This document shows, piece by piece, positions 1 to 7,424 of a stretch of 64,000 bases of DNA. The notes beneath the pieces were generated by a model, which saw only the letters and a list, made by a program, of their open reading frames with translations, did no database searches and was not told the DNA's origin. Position 1 is the stretch's first letter. Each line of letters begins with the position of its first letter. The position numbers were made by a program, and so were the translations under genes. Source of the DNA: Nocardioides hwasunensis (GTDB lineage Bacteria > Actinomycetota > Actinomycetes > Propionibacteriales > Nocardioidaceae); contig NZ_JACXYY010000002.1 of NCBI RefSeq assembly GCF_014779665.1, forward strand, positions 372,001 to 436,000, written 5' to 3'.

Positions 1-126
1 CCCGCCGTCGCGGAACTCGGGAGCGCGCTCGACGACCACGACGTCCCAACCGGTGCGGCGCAGCCAGTAGGCGGCGGACAGGCCGGCGATGCTGGCGCCG
101 GACACGACGGCGAGTCTGTTGCTCAT
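1..126 (-). CDS. FAD-dependent oxidoreductase/monooxygenase, N-terminal fragment at window edge
   Basis: Only the first 42 codons lie in the window; the gene continues past base 1. Translation from the ATG whose complement is at 124-126 gives a start MSNRLAVVSGASIAGLSAAY followed by WLRRTGWDVVVVERAPEF. This is the beta-alpha-beta dinucleotide-binding start of FAD-dependent monooxygenases, with a GASIAG phosphate loop and an acidic residue closing the second strand (VVVVER). It is divergent from the next gene, with a short shared promoter region. The substrate cannot be told from so short a piece. Confidence 0.75.
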   Translation of the reverse strand, partial: MSNRLAVVSGASIAGLSAAYWLRRTGWDVVVVERAPEFRDGG

Positions 127-150
127 GCGGCCAGTTCAGCACGTGCGACC

Positions 151-156
151 TAGGGT
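151..156 (+). promoter_or_regulatory. -10 box TAGGGT for a leaderless start at 163
   Basis: TAGGGT sits 6 nt before the ATG, leaving no room for a ribosome binding site. The expected transcription start therefore falls at or next to the start codon. Confidence 0.55.
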
Positions 157-162
157 CGTGGC

Positions 163-1107
163 ATGGCTGACGTCGTGGTGGTGGGTGCGGGCATCTCGGG
201 AGTCGCCTGCGCGCGCGAGCTGCGCATGGCCGGGATCGACGTACGCCTGGTGGAGCGCGGGCACACCGCCGGCGGGCGGATGGCCTCACGCGGGCTGTGG
301 GACCGGCGGGTCGACCTCGGGGCGTCCTACTTCACGGTGACCGACCCCGGGTTCGCCGCGGTCGTCGACGACTGGTCGGCCCGCGGGCTGGCGCACGAGT
401 GGACCGACACCTTCTGCCTGCTCGACCGCGGCGACGTCTCGCTCAAGCAGGGACCGGTGCGGTGGGGCGCGGCGCGCGGCATCCGGTCGCTGGTCGAGGA
501 CCTGGCGACGGACCTGCGGCGAGACCGGCACGAAACGACGTCGCTTGCCGACCTCGAGGAGCAGGTCGTCGTGCTCGCCATGCCCGACCCGCAGGCGCGA
601 CGCCTGGTGGGGGAGCACCCGGTCGCCGAGCAGCTCGCCCGCGAGTGGGAGCCGGTCATCGCGCTCGCCGCGCGGTGGCAGGCGCGCACCTGGGACCGGG
701 TGAGTCCGACCGGTCGCTTCGACGGTGCCTTCGTGCACGGTGACGACGTCCTCGACTGGATCGCCGACGACGGGCGCCGGCGCGGTGACGACGCAGCCGT
801 CCTGGTGGCCCACTCGACGGCCGCGCACGCGCAGGCACACCTCGCGGACCCCCAGGCCGCGGGACCGTCGATGCTGGCCGCGCTGCGCGACCTCCTCGGG
901 CTGGACGAGCCGGCCCAGACCCACGCGCACCGCTGGACGTACGCCCGCCCGGCGGGTGAGCGAGACCTGCCGTACGCCCTCGCCGAGGGCGACCGGCTCG
1001 TCGGCGTCTGCGGCGACGGATGGGGCGCGGCACCCAAGGTCGAGACCGCCTGGCTCTCGGGCGCGCAGCTCGGCCGCGAGCTCGCGGGTCGGCTCAGCGC
1101 GACCTGA
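163..1107 (+). CDS. NAD(P)/FAD-dependent oxidoreductase, renalase-like
   Basis: A 314-residue soluble flavoprotein. The Rossmann motif GAGISG is at residues 8-13, an acidic ribose-binding residue follows in VRLVERG, then the GGRMASR stretch typical of flavin amine oxidase and renalase-like proteins. The C-terminus carries the second FAD contact, VCGDGWGAAPKVETAW, where the chain closes over the cofactor. Length and motif order fit the renalase-like NAD(P)/FAD-dependent oxidoreductases of Actinobacteria, whose physiological substrate is usually unknown. The ATG at 163 is favoured because a TAGGGT box lies 6 nt upstream. Its last 14 bases overlap the convergent SnoaL-like gene. Confidence 0.8.
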   Translation: MADVVVVGAGISGVACARELRMAGIDVRLVERGHTAGGRMASRGLWDRRVDLGASYFTVTDPGFAAVVDDWSARGLAHEWTDTFCLLDRGDVSLKQGPVRWGAARGIRSLVEDLATDLRRDRHETTSLADLEEQVVVLAMPDPQARRLVGEHPVAEQLAREWEPVIALAARWQARTWDRVSPTGRFDGAFVHGDDVLDWIADDGRRRGDDAAVLVAHSTAAHAQAHLADPQAAGPSMLAALRDLLGLDEPAQTHAHRWTYARPAGERDLPYALAEGDRLVGVCGDGWGAAPKVETAWLSGAQLGRELAGRLSAT

Positions 1108-1459
1108 AGCCCGAGCACAGCACCCGCAGGTGCTCGATCCGCTCGCCGCCGCGGTAGTAGGCCTGCTGCTCGGCGACGAACGCGCCGTCCGCGTTGGTCA
1201 GGTCGAAGCGATAGCTGACGCGCGCGGTGTCGGCGACGTCCGTGCCGTCCTCGACGTCGATGACCCGCTCGATGGTGTCGGACTCCTCGAACCACGACCC
1301 CAGCACCGTCTCCACCACGGCGTCGGGTCCGGTGCCCTCCCACAGCCGCCCGGGCGTCAGGCCCTTGAAGTCGACGTCGTCGGCGAGCAGGTCGCGCAGC
1401 GCGGCAGCGTCCTTCGCGGCGATGGCGTGCGCAAGCCGGCTGCCGAGGGACTCGTTCAT
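1094..1459 (-). CDS. SnoaL-like / nuclear transport factor 2 fold protein
   Basis: A 121-residue protein beginning MNESLGSRLAHAIAAKDAAA. It has the usual NTF2-like pattern: an amphipathic first helix, the LLADDVDFKGLTPG turn, then alternating strands ending in YYRGGERIEHLRV. Such small alpha+beta barrels act as ligand-binding or polyketide-cyclase-like domains, or as DUF4440/SnoaL proteins of unknown role. No catalytic assignment is possible. The in-frame ATG at 1459 is chosen because upstream codons have no family resemblance. It converges on the flavoprotein gene with a 14-bp overlap. Confidence 0.7.
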   Translation of the reverse strand: MNESLGSRLAHAIAAKDAAALRDLLADDVDFKGLTPGRLWEGTGPDAVVETVLGSWFEESDTIERVIDVEDGTDVADTARVSYRFDLTNADGAFVAEQQAYYRGGERIEHLRVLCSGFRSR

Positions 1460-1527
1460 CTGCTCAGTGTGCCCGCGTCCGGGCGGCCCGGGAAGGTGGC
1501 GGGCGAACCGGACGTCGCCGACCTCGC

Positions 1528-1533
1528 TAGAGT
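1528..1533 (+). promoter_or_regulatory. -10 box TAGAGT for a leaderless GTG start at 1541
   Basis: TAGAGT ends 7 nt before GTG 1541. This spacing decides the GTG over the ATG five codons further in. Confidence 0.5.
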
Positions 1534-1540
1534 CCGCGTC

Positions 1541-2386
1541 GTGGCCGGTCCCGACATGCGTGCACGCGACTCCGACCGCAACGAGGCGATCGAGGTCATC
1601 GAGACCGCGTGGAGCGACGGACAGCTCGCCCGTGAGGAGTACGACGCCCGCACCACGAAGGCGTTGACCGCGACCACGCTCGGCGACCTCGAGCGACTCG
1701 TCCGCGACCTCCAGGAGCCGGGCAAGAAGCGGGTCCGGGCGAGCCTCACCCGGCTCGCGGAGGTGCGCGGCAGGCCAGCGCCCACCCAGACCCAGGTGGC
1801 GATGGCCGAGGGGCTCGCCGGCTTCGCCCGCAGGTTCGGCACCGGGGTGCTCGTCATCGCCGTGACGGCGTTCGCCGTGCTGGTCGCCCTGCCGTGGCTG
1901 CTGCGCGGCTCGGCGGATCCCGCCGAGGGCACGCAGTCCTCGGCCCCGGTCGACCTGCTCACCGCCGACGGCTTCCGCACCTTCGTCGAGGCGGTCGACG
2001 ACAAGACCGGAAGCACCCTGGTCTTCGACGCCTTCGTGGGCTCGGAGAGCTACGGCGCGGCCACCGTCCCGGCCGACGCGACGAGCGACCGCTACGTCCG
2101 GTGGACCTGGCGCGACGCCGGGTTCGTGGACGGCGAGTCGACCGGCCGCGACGAGGGCGCCATCCGCTTCGACCTGTCCCGGATCGACGCCGACGCCGTC
2201 CCCGGCCTGGTCGAGCAGGCCGGGGACCTCGTCGACGAGCCCGACACCTTCACCCTCACCATCAGCCCGGACCCGTACGACCTGGAGCGCCAGTGCTACC
2301 GGGTGATGGCCGGCAACCGCTTCAGCGAGTACGCCACCATCACCGCGTCGTGCTCCGGGCGCGTGCTCAAGACCGACGCCCCCTAG
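1541..2386 (+). CDS. DUF1707 (SHOCT-like) membrane-anchored protein
   Basis: 281 residues. Residues about 5-55 (MRARDSDRNEAIEVIETAWS, then LAREEYDARTTKAL and LGDLERLVRDL) are a DUF1707 domain, a short two-helix module common at the N-termini of actinobacterial membrane proteins. A single hydrophobic segment (GVLVIAVTAFAVLVALPWLL, roughly 105-125) anchors an extracytoplasmic C-terminal domain of about 150 residues. That domain has acidic, aromatic strands and two cysteines (QCYRVM and TASCSG) that could form a disulfide. Its function is unknown. The last four bases (ctag) are shared with the stop codon of the convergent DinB-like gene. Confidence 0.7.
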   Translation: MAGPDMRARDSDRNEAIEVIETAWSDGQLAREEYDARTTKALTATTLGDLERLVRDLQEPGKKRVRASLTRLAEVRGRPAPTQTQVAMAEGLAGFARRFGTGVLVIAVTAFAVLVALPWLLRGSADPAEGTQSSAPVDLLTADGFRTFVEAVDDKTGSTLVFDAFVGSESYGAATVPADATSDRYVRWTWRDAGFVDGESTGRDEGAIRFDLSRIDADAVPGLVEQAGDLVDEPDTFTLTISPDPYDLERQCYRVMAGNRFSEYATITASCSGRVLKTDAP

Positions 2387-3192
2387 CCCGGCAGCTCGGC
2401 CAGGTCGCGCTCGGCGTAGAGCCGGTGCTCCCACTCCTCGTTGAGCACGACCTTCAGGCACTGCGCGACCGTGAGCCCCGACGCCTCGGTCATGAACGGC
2501 GTCGCCGAGGAGACCTCGCGGGCCAGGCCCTCGTCGGCCGAGCCTCCATCAGTGAGGCCGTCGAGCACCGCCTGCGCGGTGGCGCGCCGCTGCGCTCGCA
2601 CGCCGAGCACCTCGTCGAGCGAGGGTCGCACGTCGCGGTCCCACGGCACGCCGTCGACCGTCGGCGCCTCGTCCCACGGCAGGTCGAGCGGGTGCCAGGG
2701 CGACGGATCGGCCAGCACGATGCCGCCGACCCAGCAGGCGTGCGCGAAGCCGAGGTGCCGCAGCGTCTCGGTGAACGACCACTCGCCGTCGACCTGCTCG
2801 TGCAGCCGCTCCGGCGGCAGGGCGCGGGCCCGCTCGACCGTGCCGGCCCAGAGCCGGTCGAGCGTCGCGAACGCCTCGCGGAAGCCGGCCGCGTCGGTGG
2901 GCCGCATCAGCGCCCGCTCGGGCATCCGGCGGTCGAGCTCGGCCTCGACGAGCGGCACCACGTCGACGCCGTTGACCACGAGCCGTCCGAGCTCGCCGTG
3001 GATCTCCATGTCCGGCACCTCCACGCCGGTCATCCGCACGCCCTTGAGCCAGGCGGCCCGGACCCGGAGGTCGCTGAGGTCGGCGTCGCGCAGGTCGGCG
3101 CCCGCGAGCCGGACGCCGTCGAACGTCGAGCCGCTGAGGTCCACGCGCCGGAACGTCGAACCCGCCAGGTCCTGCTCGGTGAAGTCGGTCAT
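2383..3192 (-). CDS. Pentapeptide-repeat/DinB-family fusion protein
   Basis: 269 residues with two modules. Residues about 3-50 contain A(D/N)LXX-type pentapeptides (DLAGSTFRRVDLSGSTFDGV, LAGADLRDADLSDL), enough for roughly two turns of a right-handed quadrilateral beta helix. From about residue 95 a DinB/YfiT-like four-helix bundle follows (FREAFATLDRLWAGTVERAR, FTETLRHLGFAHACWVGGIV, LKVVLNEEWEHRLYAERDL). Its histidines HLGFAH and EWEHR are in the places used for metal binding in DinB proteins. Actinobacterial DinB relatives include thiol-dependent enzymes, but the substrate here is unknown. Start ATG 3192. It is convergent with the DUF1707 gene. Confidence 0.75.
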   Translation of the reverse strand: MTDFTEQDLAGSTFRRVDLSGSTFDGVRLAGADLRDADLSDLRVRAAWLKGVRMTGVEVPDMEIHGELGRLVVNGVDVVPLVEAELDRRMPERALMRPTDAAGFREAFATLDRLWAGTVERARALPPERLHEQVDGEWSFTETLRHLGFAHACWVGGIVLADPSPWHPLDLPWDEAPTVDGVPWDRDVRPSLDEVLGVRAQRRATAQAVLDGLTDGGSADEGLAREVSSATPFMTEASGLTVAQCLKVVLNEEWEHRLYAERDLAELPG

Positions 3193-3247
3193 GGCTGCAG
3201 GCTAGGAGGTGTTGCGGACGATCCGCGACCGGTTCGACACTGGCCTC

Positions 3248-4132
3248 ATGACCGATGCGCCCCGCACGCCCGGGACGGTCGCCGTCCCCGGCGCCGTCCT
3301 CTCCTTCACCGTGGTCGGGGACCTCGCCGACGCCACGGATGGTGCGCCGCCCCTGGTGCTCGCCGGATCACCGATGGACAGCACCGGCTTCGGCAGCCTG
3401 GCGGCCGGGCTCGAGGGACGGGTGCTCGTCCTCACCGACCCCCGCAACGTGGGCCGCAGCACCCGTGAGGACGACACGGCGGCCGTCACGCCCGAGCAGC
3501 ACGCCGAGGACCTGCACGCCCTCGTCGAGGCACTGGGCATGGGGCCCGTCGACCTGTTCGCGTCGTCCGGAGCCGCGGTCAACGCGCTGTTCCTCGTCGC
3601 CGCGCACCCCGACGACGTACGCCTGCTGGTGGCGCACGAGCCGCCGATGACCGCGCTGCTGCCTGACGCGGAGCCCATCGCCCGCGCGTGCGACGACCTG
3701 GTCGCGGCCTACGACGCCGCGGGCATCGGCCCCGGGATGGCGCGCTTCATCAGCCTGGTGATGCACCGCGGCGAGTGGACCGGGGACGAGCCGATCCCCG
3801 ACCCCGCGATGTTCGGCCTGCCGGCGGAGGACGACGGCTCCCGCAGCGACGCCCTGATGGCCAACATGCGCGGCGAGGGCTGCACCCGCGTCCCCGATCT
3901 CGACGCGATCCGCTCGGCGTCGACGACGGTGGTCATCGGCGTGGGCGAGGAGTCCGGCGGACCCGAGGACGGCGAGATCGCGGGCCGGTCGGCGTACGCC
4001 GTGGCGCGGGCGCTCGACGTCGAGCCGGCCGCTTTCCCGGGCGGCCACAACGGCTTCCTGGGCGGTGAGTTCGGTCAGACGGGCAAGCCGCAGGAGTTCG
4101 CCGCGCGGCTGCGCGAGGTGCTCGGCGACTGA
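3248..4132 (+). CDS. Alpha/beta hydrolase
   Basis: 294 residues, cytosolic. The fold is recognisable from the strand-turn PPLVLAGSPMD, the DPRNVGRSTREDD segment in the place where many of these hydrolases have DxRGxGxS, and the nucleophile elbow LFASSGAAVNAL (Ser in S-S-G-A). A conserved late His is in PGGHNGFL, and an acidic residue probably lies in the EESGGPED strand. Several close homologues are annotated only as alpha/beta hydrolases, so the substrate is unknown. ATG 3248 is preferred to an upstream GTG-type start because homology-like sequence begins at PGTVAVPGA. It is separated by six bases from the convergent amphi-Trp gene. Confidence 0.8.
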   Translation: MTDAPRTPGTVAVPGAVLSFTVVGDLADATDGAPPLVLAGSPMDSTGFGSLAAGLEGRVLVLTDPRNVGRSTREDDTAAVTPEQHAEDLHALVEALGMGPVDLFASSGAAVNALFLVAAHPDDVRLLVAHEPPMTALLPDAEPIARACDDLVAAYDAAGIGPGMARFISLVMHRGEWTGDEPIPDPAMFGLPAEDDGSRSDALMANMRGEGCTRVPDLDAIRSASTTVVIGVGEESGGPEDGEIAGRSAYAVARALDVEPAAFPGGHNGFLGGEFGQTGKPQEFAARLREVLGD

Positions 4133-4138
4133 GCCGAT

Positions 4139-4354
4139 CTACCAGGTGAGCTCGATCTCGACCTCGTTGTCGTCGCCGAGCTCGACCTCGACCTTGAGCC
4201 GCACCTCGTCGGGGACGGCCACGGTGATCCGTCCTCCGTCGCGCGCGAACTCGACCGAGTTGTGCTTGGCGAGGGAGTCGGCGAGCAGCCGCAGCCGGTT
4301 CGCGGCGTCCTCCCGGCTCATGGTCTGGGTCTGGTCCATGTCGAAGAGGTCCAT
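4139..4354 (-). CDS. Amphi-Trp domain-containing small protein
   Basis: A 71-residue protein starting MDLFDMDQTQTMSREDAANR and ending VEIELTW. It fits the amphi-Trp family: a short helix (LRLLADSLAKHN), two or three strands with alternating charged and hydrophobic residues (ITVAVPDEVRLKVEVELG), and a terminal Trp. The role is unknown. An in-frame start 13 codons earlier is rejected because a TACTTT box lies 6 nt before ATG 4354 and would fall inside the longer version. Confidence 0.8.
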   Translation of the reverse strand: MDLFDMDQTQTMSREDAANRLRLLADSLAKHNSVEFARDGGRITVAVPDEVRLKVEVELGDDNEVEIELTW

Positions 4355-4360
4355 GCCTCG

Positions 4361-4366
4361 AAAGTA
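4361..4366 (-). promoter_or_regulatory. -10 box TACTTT for a leaderless start at 4354
   Basis: On the minus strand TACTTT is followed by CGAGGC and then ATG. The region 4367-4437 is shared with the divergent MmyB-type regulator gene. Confidence 0.5.
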
Positions 4367-4437
4367 GCGAGAGGGTGGGAACGACAGACCCACCGTGAGA
4401 GCGCACCCGGCTGGTCGCAGGCTGGTTTGATCGGAGC

Positions 4438-5292
4438 ATGGACAGCGCGCTCGGCTCCCAGCTGCGGCTCTGGCGGGACCGGGTCACGCCGGCGGCCGTC
4501 GGGCTGCCGAGCCGGGCACGTCGGCGGGCGCCCGGCCTGCGCCGCGAGGAGGTCGCGCAGCTCGCCGGTGTCTCGGCGGACTACCTGGTCCGGCTCGAGC
4601 AGGGACGGGCCCGGCACCCGTCCGCGCAGGTGGTGCAGTCGCTGGCGCGGGCGCTGCGGCTCGACGACGAGGAGCGCGACCTGCTGCACCGCATGGCCGG
4701 TCTGCTGCCGCCGACGTCGGGCCGCATGGACCGGCACGTCACGCCGAGCGTGATGCGGCTGGTCGACCGGCTCGGTGACACCCCGGTCAGCGTGATCGAC
4801 GCGTCGTGGCAGACCGTCGTGCAGAACCGGGCCGCGGAGGCGCTCTTCGGCGACCTGTCCGCGATGACCGGGCTCGAGCGCAACCGTGCCTGGCGCACCT
4901 TCATGGACGTGCCGGGCATGGGACGCATGGAGCCCCAGACCCGCTCGATGGTCGAGCGCGACGTGGTCGCCGACCTTCACGCGGCGCTGCTGCGCCTGCC
5001 CGACGAGCCGGACATCGCCGCCGTCGTCGAGGCGCTGAAGCGCGACAGCCCGCGCTTCGCCGAGCTCTGGGAGACCACGCCGGCCAGGGTGCGCGGCGCC
5101 CAGCGCAAGACGCTGATCCACCCGCAGGTCGGTCGGTTGACCCTCGACTGCGACGTGCTCTCCGTGCACGGCAGCGACCTGCAGATCGTCGTCTTCACCG
5201 CCGAGCCCGGCACGCCGGACGCCGAGGCCCTCGCGCTGGCGGTGGTCGTCGGGCTCCAGCAGCTGGGACCCGAGCTCACCGCCGGCGGGTGA
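4438..5292 (+). CDS. XRE-family transcriptional regulator with MmyB-like ligand-binding domain
   Basis: 284 residues. Residues about 10-85 form a Cro/CI-type helix-turn-helix, with LRREEVAQLAGVSADYLVR as helices 2-3 and the LEQGRARHPS turn that marks this group. The remaining 190 residues match the MmyB-like (PAS-related) ligand-binding domain: VSVIDASWQTVVQNRAAEAL, then the acidic and aromatic segments typical of the family, ending at VVGLQQLGPELT. These regulators commonly control a neighbouring oxidoreductase gene. Here the convergent aldo/keto reductase 3' end is only 3 bp away, though that gene is frameshifted. The natural ligand is unknown. Confidence 0.85.
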   Translation: MDSALGSQLRLWRDRVTPAAVGLPSRARRRAPGLRREEVAQLAGVSADYLVRLEQGRARHPSAQVVQSLARALRLDDEERDLLHRMAGLLPPTSGRMDRHVTPSVMRLVDRLGDTPVSVIDASWQTVVQNRAAEALFGDLSAMTGLERNRAWRTFMDVPGMGRMEPQTRSMVERDVVADLHAALLRLPDEPDIAAVVEALKRDSPRFAELWETTPARVRGAQRKTLIHPQVGRLTLDCDVLSVHGSDLQIVVFTAEPGTPDAEALALAVVVGLQQLGPELTAGG

Positions 5293-5295
5293 TCC

Positions 5296-6193
5296 TCAGA
5301 GCTCGACGGGCTGGGGTCCGACCTCGTCGAGCCGGGTGAGGTCGGCCTCGTCGAGCACGATGTCGAGGACGGCCATGTTCTCCTCGAGGTGTGCGACCGA
5401 GCTGGTGCCCGGGATCAGCAGCACGCGGTCGTCCTGGGCGAGCAGCCAGGCCAGCGCCACCTGGCTGGGGGTCACGCCGTGCTTCGCCGCGACCGCCGAC
5501 ACGTGCTCGTCGGCCGCGAGCGCCTTCGGGCCGCCGTTGAAGGCCGAGCCGAGCGGGAAGTAGGGGACGTAGGCCACACCCAGCTCGCGGCAGGCGTCGA
5601 GCACCGGGCGGTCACGCTGGTCGAGGATGCTGAACGCGTTCTGCACCTCGCCGATCCCGACGAGCTCGTGCGCCCGGCGGACGGTCTCCGCGGTGACGCT
5701 GGAGACGCCGATCAGGTCGAGCTTGCCCTCGTCGCGGAGCTCGGCCAGCGCGCCGAGCTGGTCCTCCAGCGCGGGCTCGACACGGTCCGGGTCGTCGCGC
5801 TCGAAGCGGCGCAGGTTGACCAGGTCCATCCGCTCAACGCCGAGGGAGCGGAGGTTCTGCTCGACCTGCGCCTTGAGGTCGGCCGTCTCGGCGCCGGGGA
5901 CCCAGGCGCCCTGGTCGTCGCGGGTGGCGCCGACCTTGGTGACGAGCCGGAGGCCCTCGGGATAGGGGTGCAGGGCCTCGCGGATCAGGTCGTTGACGAC
6001 GTCGGGGCCGTAGAACTGGGCAGTGTCGACGTGGTCGACGCCGAGCTCGATCGCGCGCCGGAGCACGGCGCGCGCCGTCGGGATCGGCCGGCGGACCGAA
6101 GACGCCCGGACCGGCGAGCTGCATGGCACCGAAGCCGATGCGGTGGACGGGCCGGTCGCCGAGGAGGGAGGTGCGGGTGGTCTCTGTGGTCAT
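5296..6193 (-). pseudogene. Aldo/keto reductase, disrupted by a 2-nt slip in a GC run
   Basis: Two frames together give one complete aldo/keto reductase. The N-terminus reads MTTETTRTSLLGDRPVHRIG then FGAMQLAGPGVFGPP from ATG 6193. The remainder, from AVLRRAIELGVDHVDTAQFY to the stop at 5296, is in another frame. The second part holds the catalytic Asp and Tyr (DTAQFYG), Lys in VTKVGATRDD, and the NADPH-binding end LIPGTSSVAHLEEN. The break lies at the GC dinucleotide run 6067-6076. Adding one GC unit restores a 900-bp frame (298 bp of codons plus 2). A real slippage mutation or a sequencing error are equally possible from sequence alone. It converges on the MmyB-type regulator. Confidence 0.8.
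6067..6076. repeat. GC dinucleotide run at the frameshift site
   Basis: ggcgcgcgcc is a perfect GC palindrome and slippage-prone run. The aldo/keto reductase reading frame changes exactly here, and a 2-nt insertion would restore it. Confidence 0.6.
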
Positions 6194-6272
6194 GCCTCCA
6201 CCGTGCGCCGACGTCCGGCCCCGGACCAGTGGACCCGTTGTCATGGGAACGGCAGTGCCACCCTCCGCGGGC

Positions 6273-7421
6273 TCAGAGCCCCAGCATCCGCCCGATGATC
6301 TCCTTCTGGATCTCGGTCGTGCCGCCGTAGATCGTCTGGATCCGGGAGTCGACGTAGGCCTTGGCGATCGGGTACTCGTTCATGTAGCCGTAGCCGCCGT
6401 GCAGCTGCACGCCCGCGTCGACGACGCGCTTCTGGAGCTCGGTGGTCCACCACTTCGCCATCGACGCGAGGGCGGTGTCGACCTCGCCGGCGTTGAGCCG
6501 CAGCACGCAGTCGTTGATGAAGACCCGCGCGATGTGGGCCTCGGTCGCCATCTCGGCGAGCAGGAACCGGTTGTGCTGGAACGTCCCGATCGGCTTGCCG
6601 AAGGCCTCGCGCTCCTGGACGTAGGCCAGGCACAGGTCGAGGACGTGCTCGATCGCCGCGACCGCGATGCACCCGATCGAGACCCGCTCCTGCGGCAGGT
6701 TCTCCATCAGCGAGACGAACCCCGACCCCTCAGCGCCGAGGAGGTTCTCCTTCGGCACGCGCACGTCGGTGAAGCTGAGCTCGGCGGTGTCCTGCGCGTG
6801 CAGGCCCATCTTGTCGAGGTTGCGACCGCGCTCGAAGCCTTCCGTGCCCCGCTCGACGACGAGCAGCGAGATGCCCTGGTGACCGGCGTCGGGGTCGGTG
6901 CGGCAGACCACGACCACCAGGTCGGCCAGGATGCCGTTGGAGATGAAGGTCTTGGAGCCGTTGAGGACGTAGTGGTCGCCGGCGTCGACTGCAGTCGCAC
7001 GGATGCCCTGCAGGTCCGAGCCCGCGCCGGGCTCGGTCATCGCGATGGCGGTGACGAGGTCTCCGGAGACGCAGCCGGGCAGCCACCGCTGCTTCTGCTC
7101 GTCGGTGCCGAGGGAGGAGAGGTAGGGGACGATGATGTCGGTGTGCACGGCGAAGCCCGGGCCGGAGGCGCCGGCTCGCGCGGACTCCTCGGCGAGCACC
7201 ATGTTGTAGCGGAAGTCCCTGATGCCGGGGCCGCCGTAGGCCTCGTCCACGTCGAAGCACAGCAGCCCGCGCTCACCGGCCCTGCGCCACACCTCGCGAT
7301 CGACGATGCCGTCGCGCTCCCACTGCCCGTGGAAGGGCACGACCTCCTTGTCGAAGAAGGCGCGCGCCACCGCGCGGAAGTCCTCGTGCTCCTGCTCGAG
7401 GATGCTGGGCCGCTCGGGCAT
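6273..7421 (-). CDS. Acyl-CoA dehydrogenase
   Basis: 382 residues, the usual length for a soluble FAD-dependent acyl-CoA dehydrogenase that forms the trans-2-enoyl-CoA. Order of domains: N-terminal helices from EHEDFRAVARAFFDKEV, the FAD-contact strand AIAMTEPGAGSDLQGI, the middle beta domain (NGSKTFISNGILADLVVV), then the C-terminal four-helix bundle with AYVQEREAFGKPIGTFQHNR and QLHGGYGYMNEYPIAKAYVD. The position that carries the base in MCAD-type enzymes reads YGGTTE rather than YEGT, so the catalytic Glu probably sits elsewhere, as in IVD/LCAD-type enzymes (inference). It is co-transcribed with the upstream LLM oxidoreductase, 3 bp apart. Confidence 0.9.
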   Translation of the reverse strand: MPERPSILEQEHEDFRAVARAFFDKEVVPFHGQWERDGIVDREVWRRAGERGLLCFDVDEAYGGPGIRDFRYNMVLAEESARAGASGPGFAVHTDIIVPYLSSLGTDEQKQRWLPGCVSGDLVTAIAMTEPGAGSDLQGIRATAVDAGDHYVLNGSKTFISNGILADLVVVVCRTDPDAGHQGISLLVVERGTEGFERGRNLDKMGLHAQDTAELSFTDVRVPKENLLGAEGSGFVSLMENLPQERVSIGCIAVAAIEHVLDLCLAYVQEREAFGKPIGTFQHNRFLLAEMATEAHIARVFINDCVLRLNAGEVDTALASMAKWWTTELQKRVVDAGVQLHGGYGYMNEYPIAKAYVDSRIQTIYGGTTEIQKEIIGRMLGL

Positions 7422-7424
7422 GGG

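Noticed and set aside
5296-6129. An intact aldo/keto reductase starting near 6129
   Set aside because: That start gives an unrelated N-terminus; the real catalytic-fold start MTTETTRTS lies in another frame upstream.
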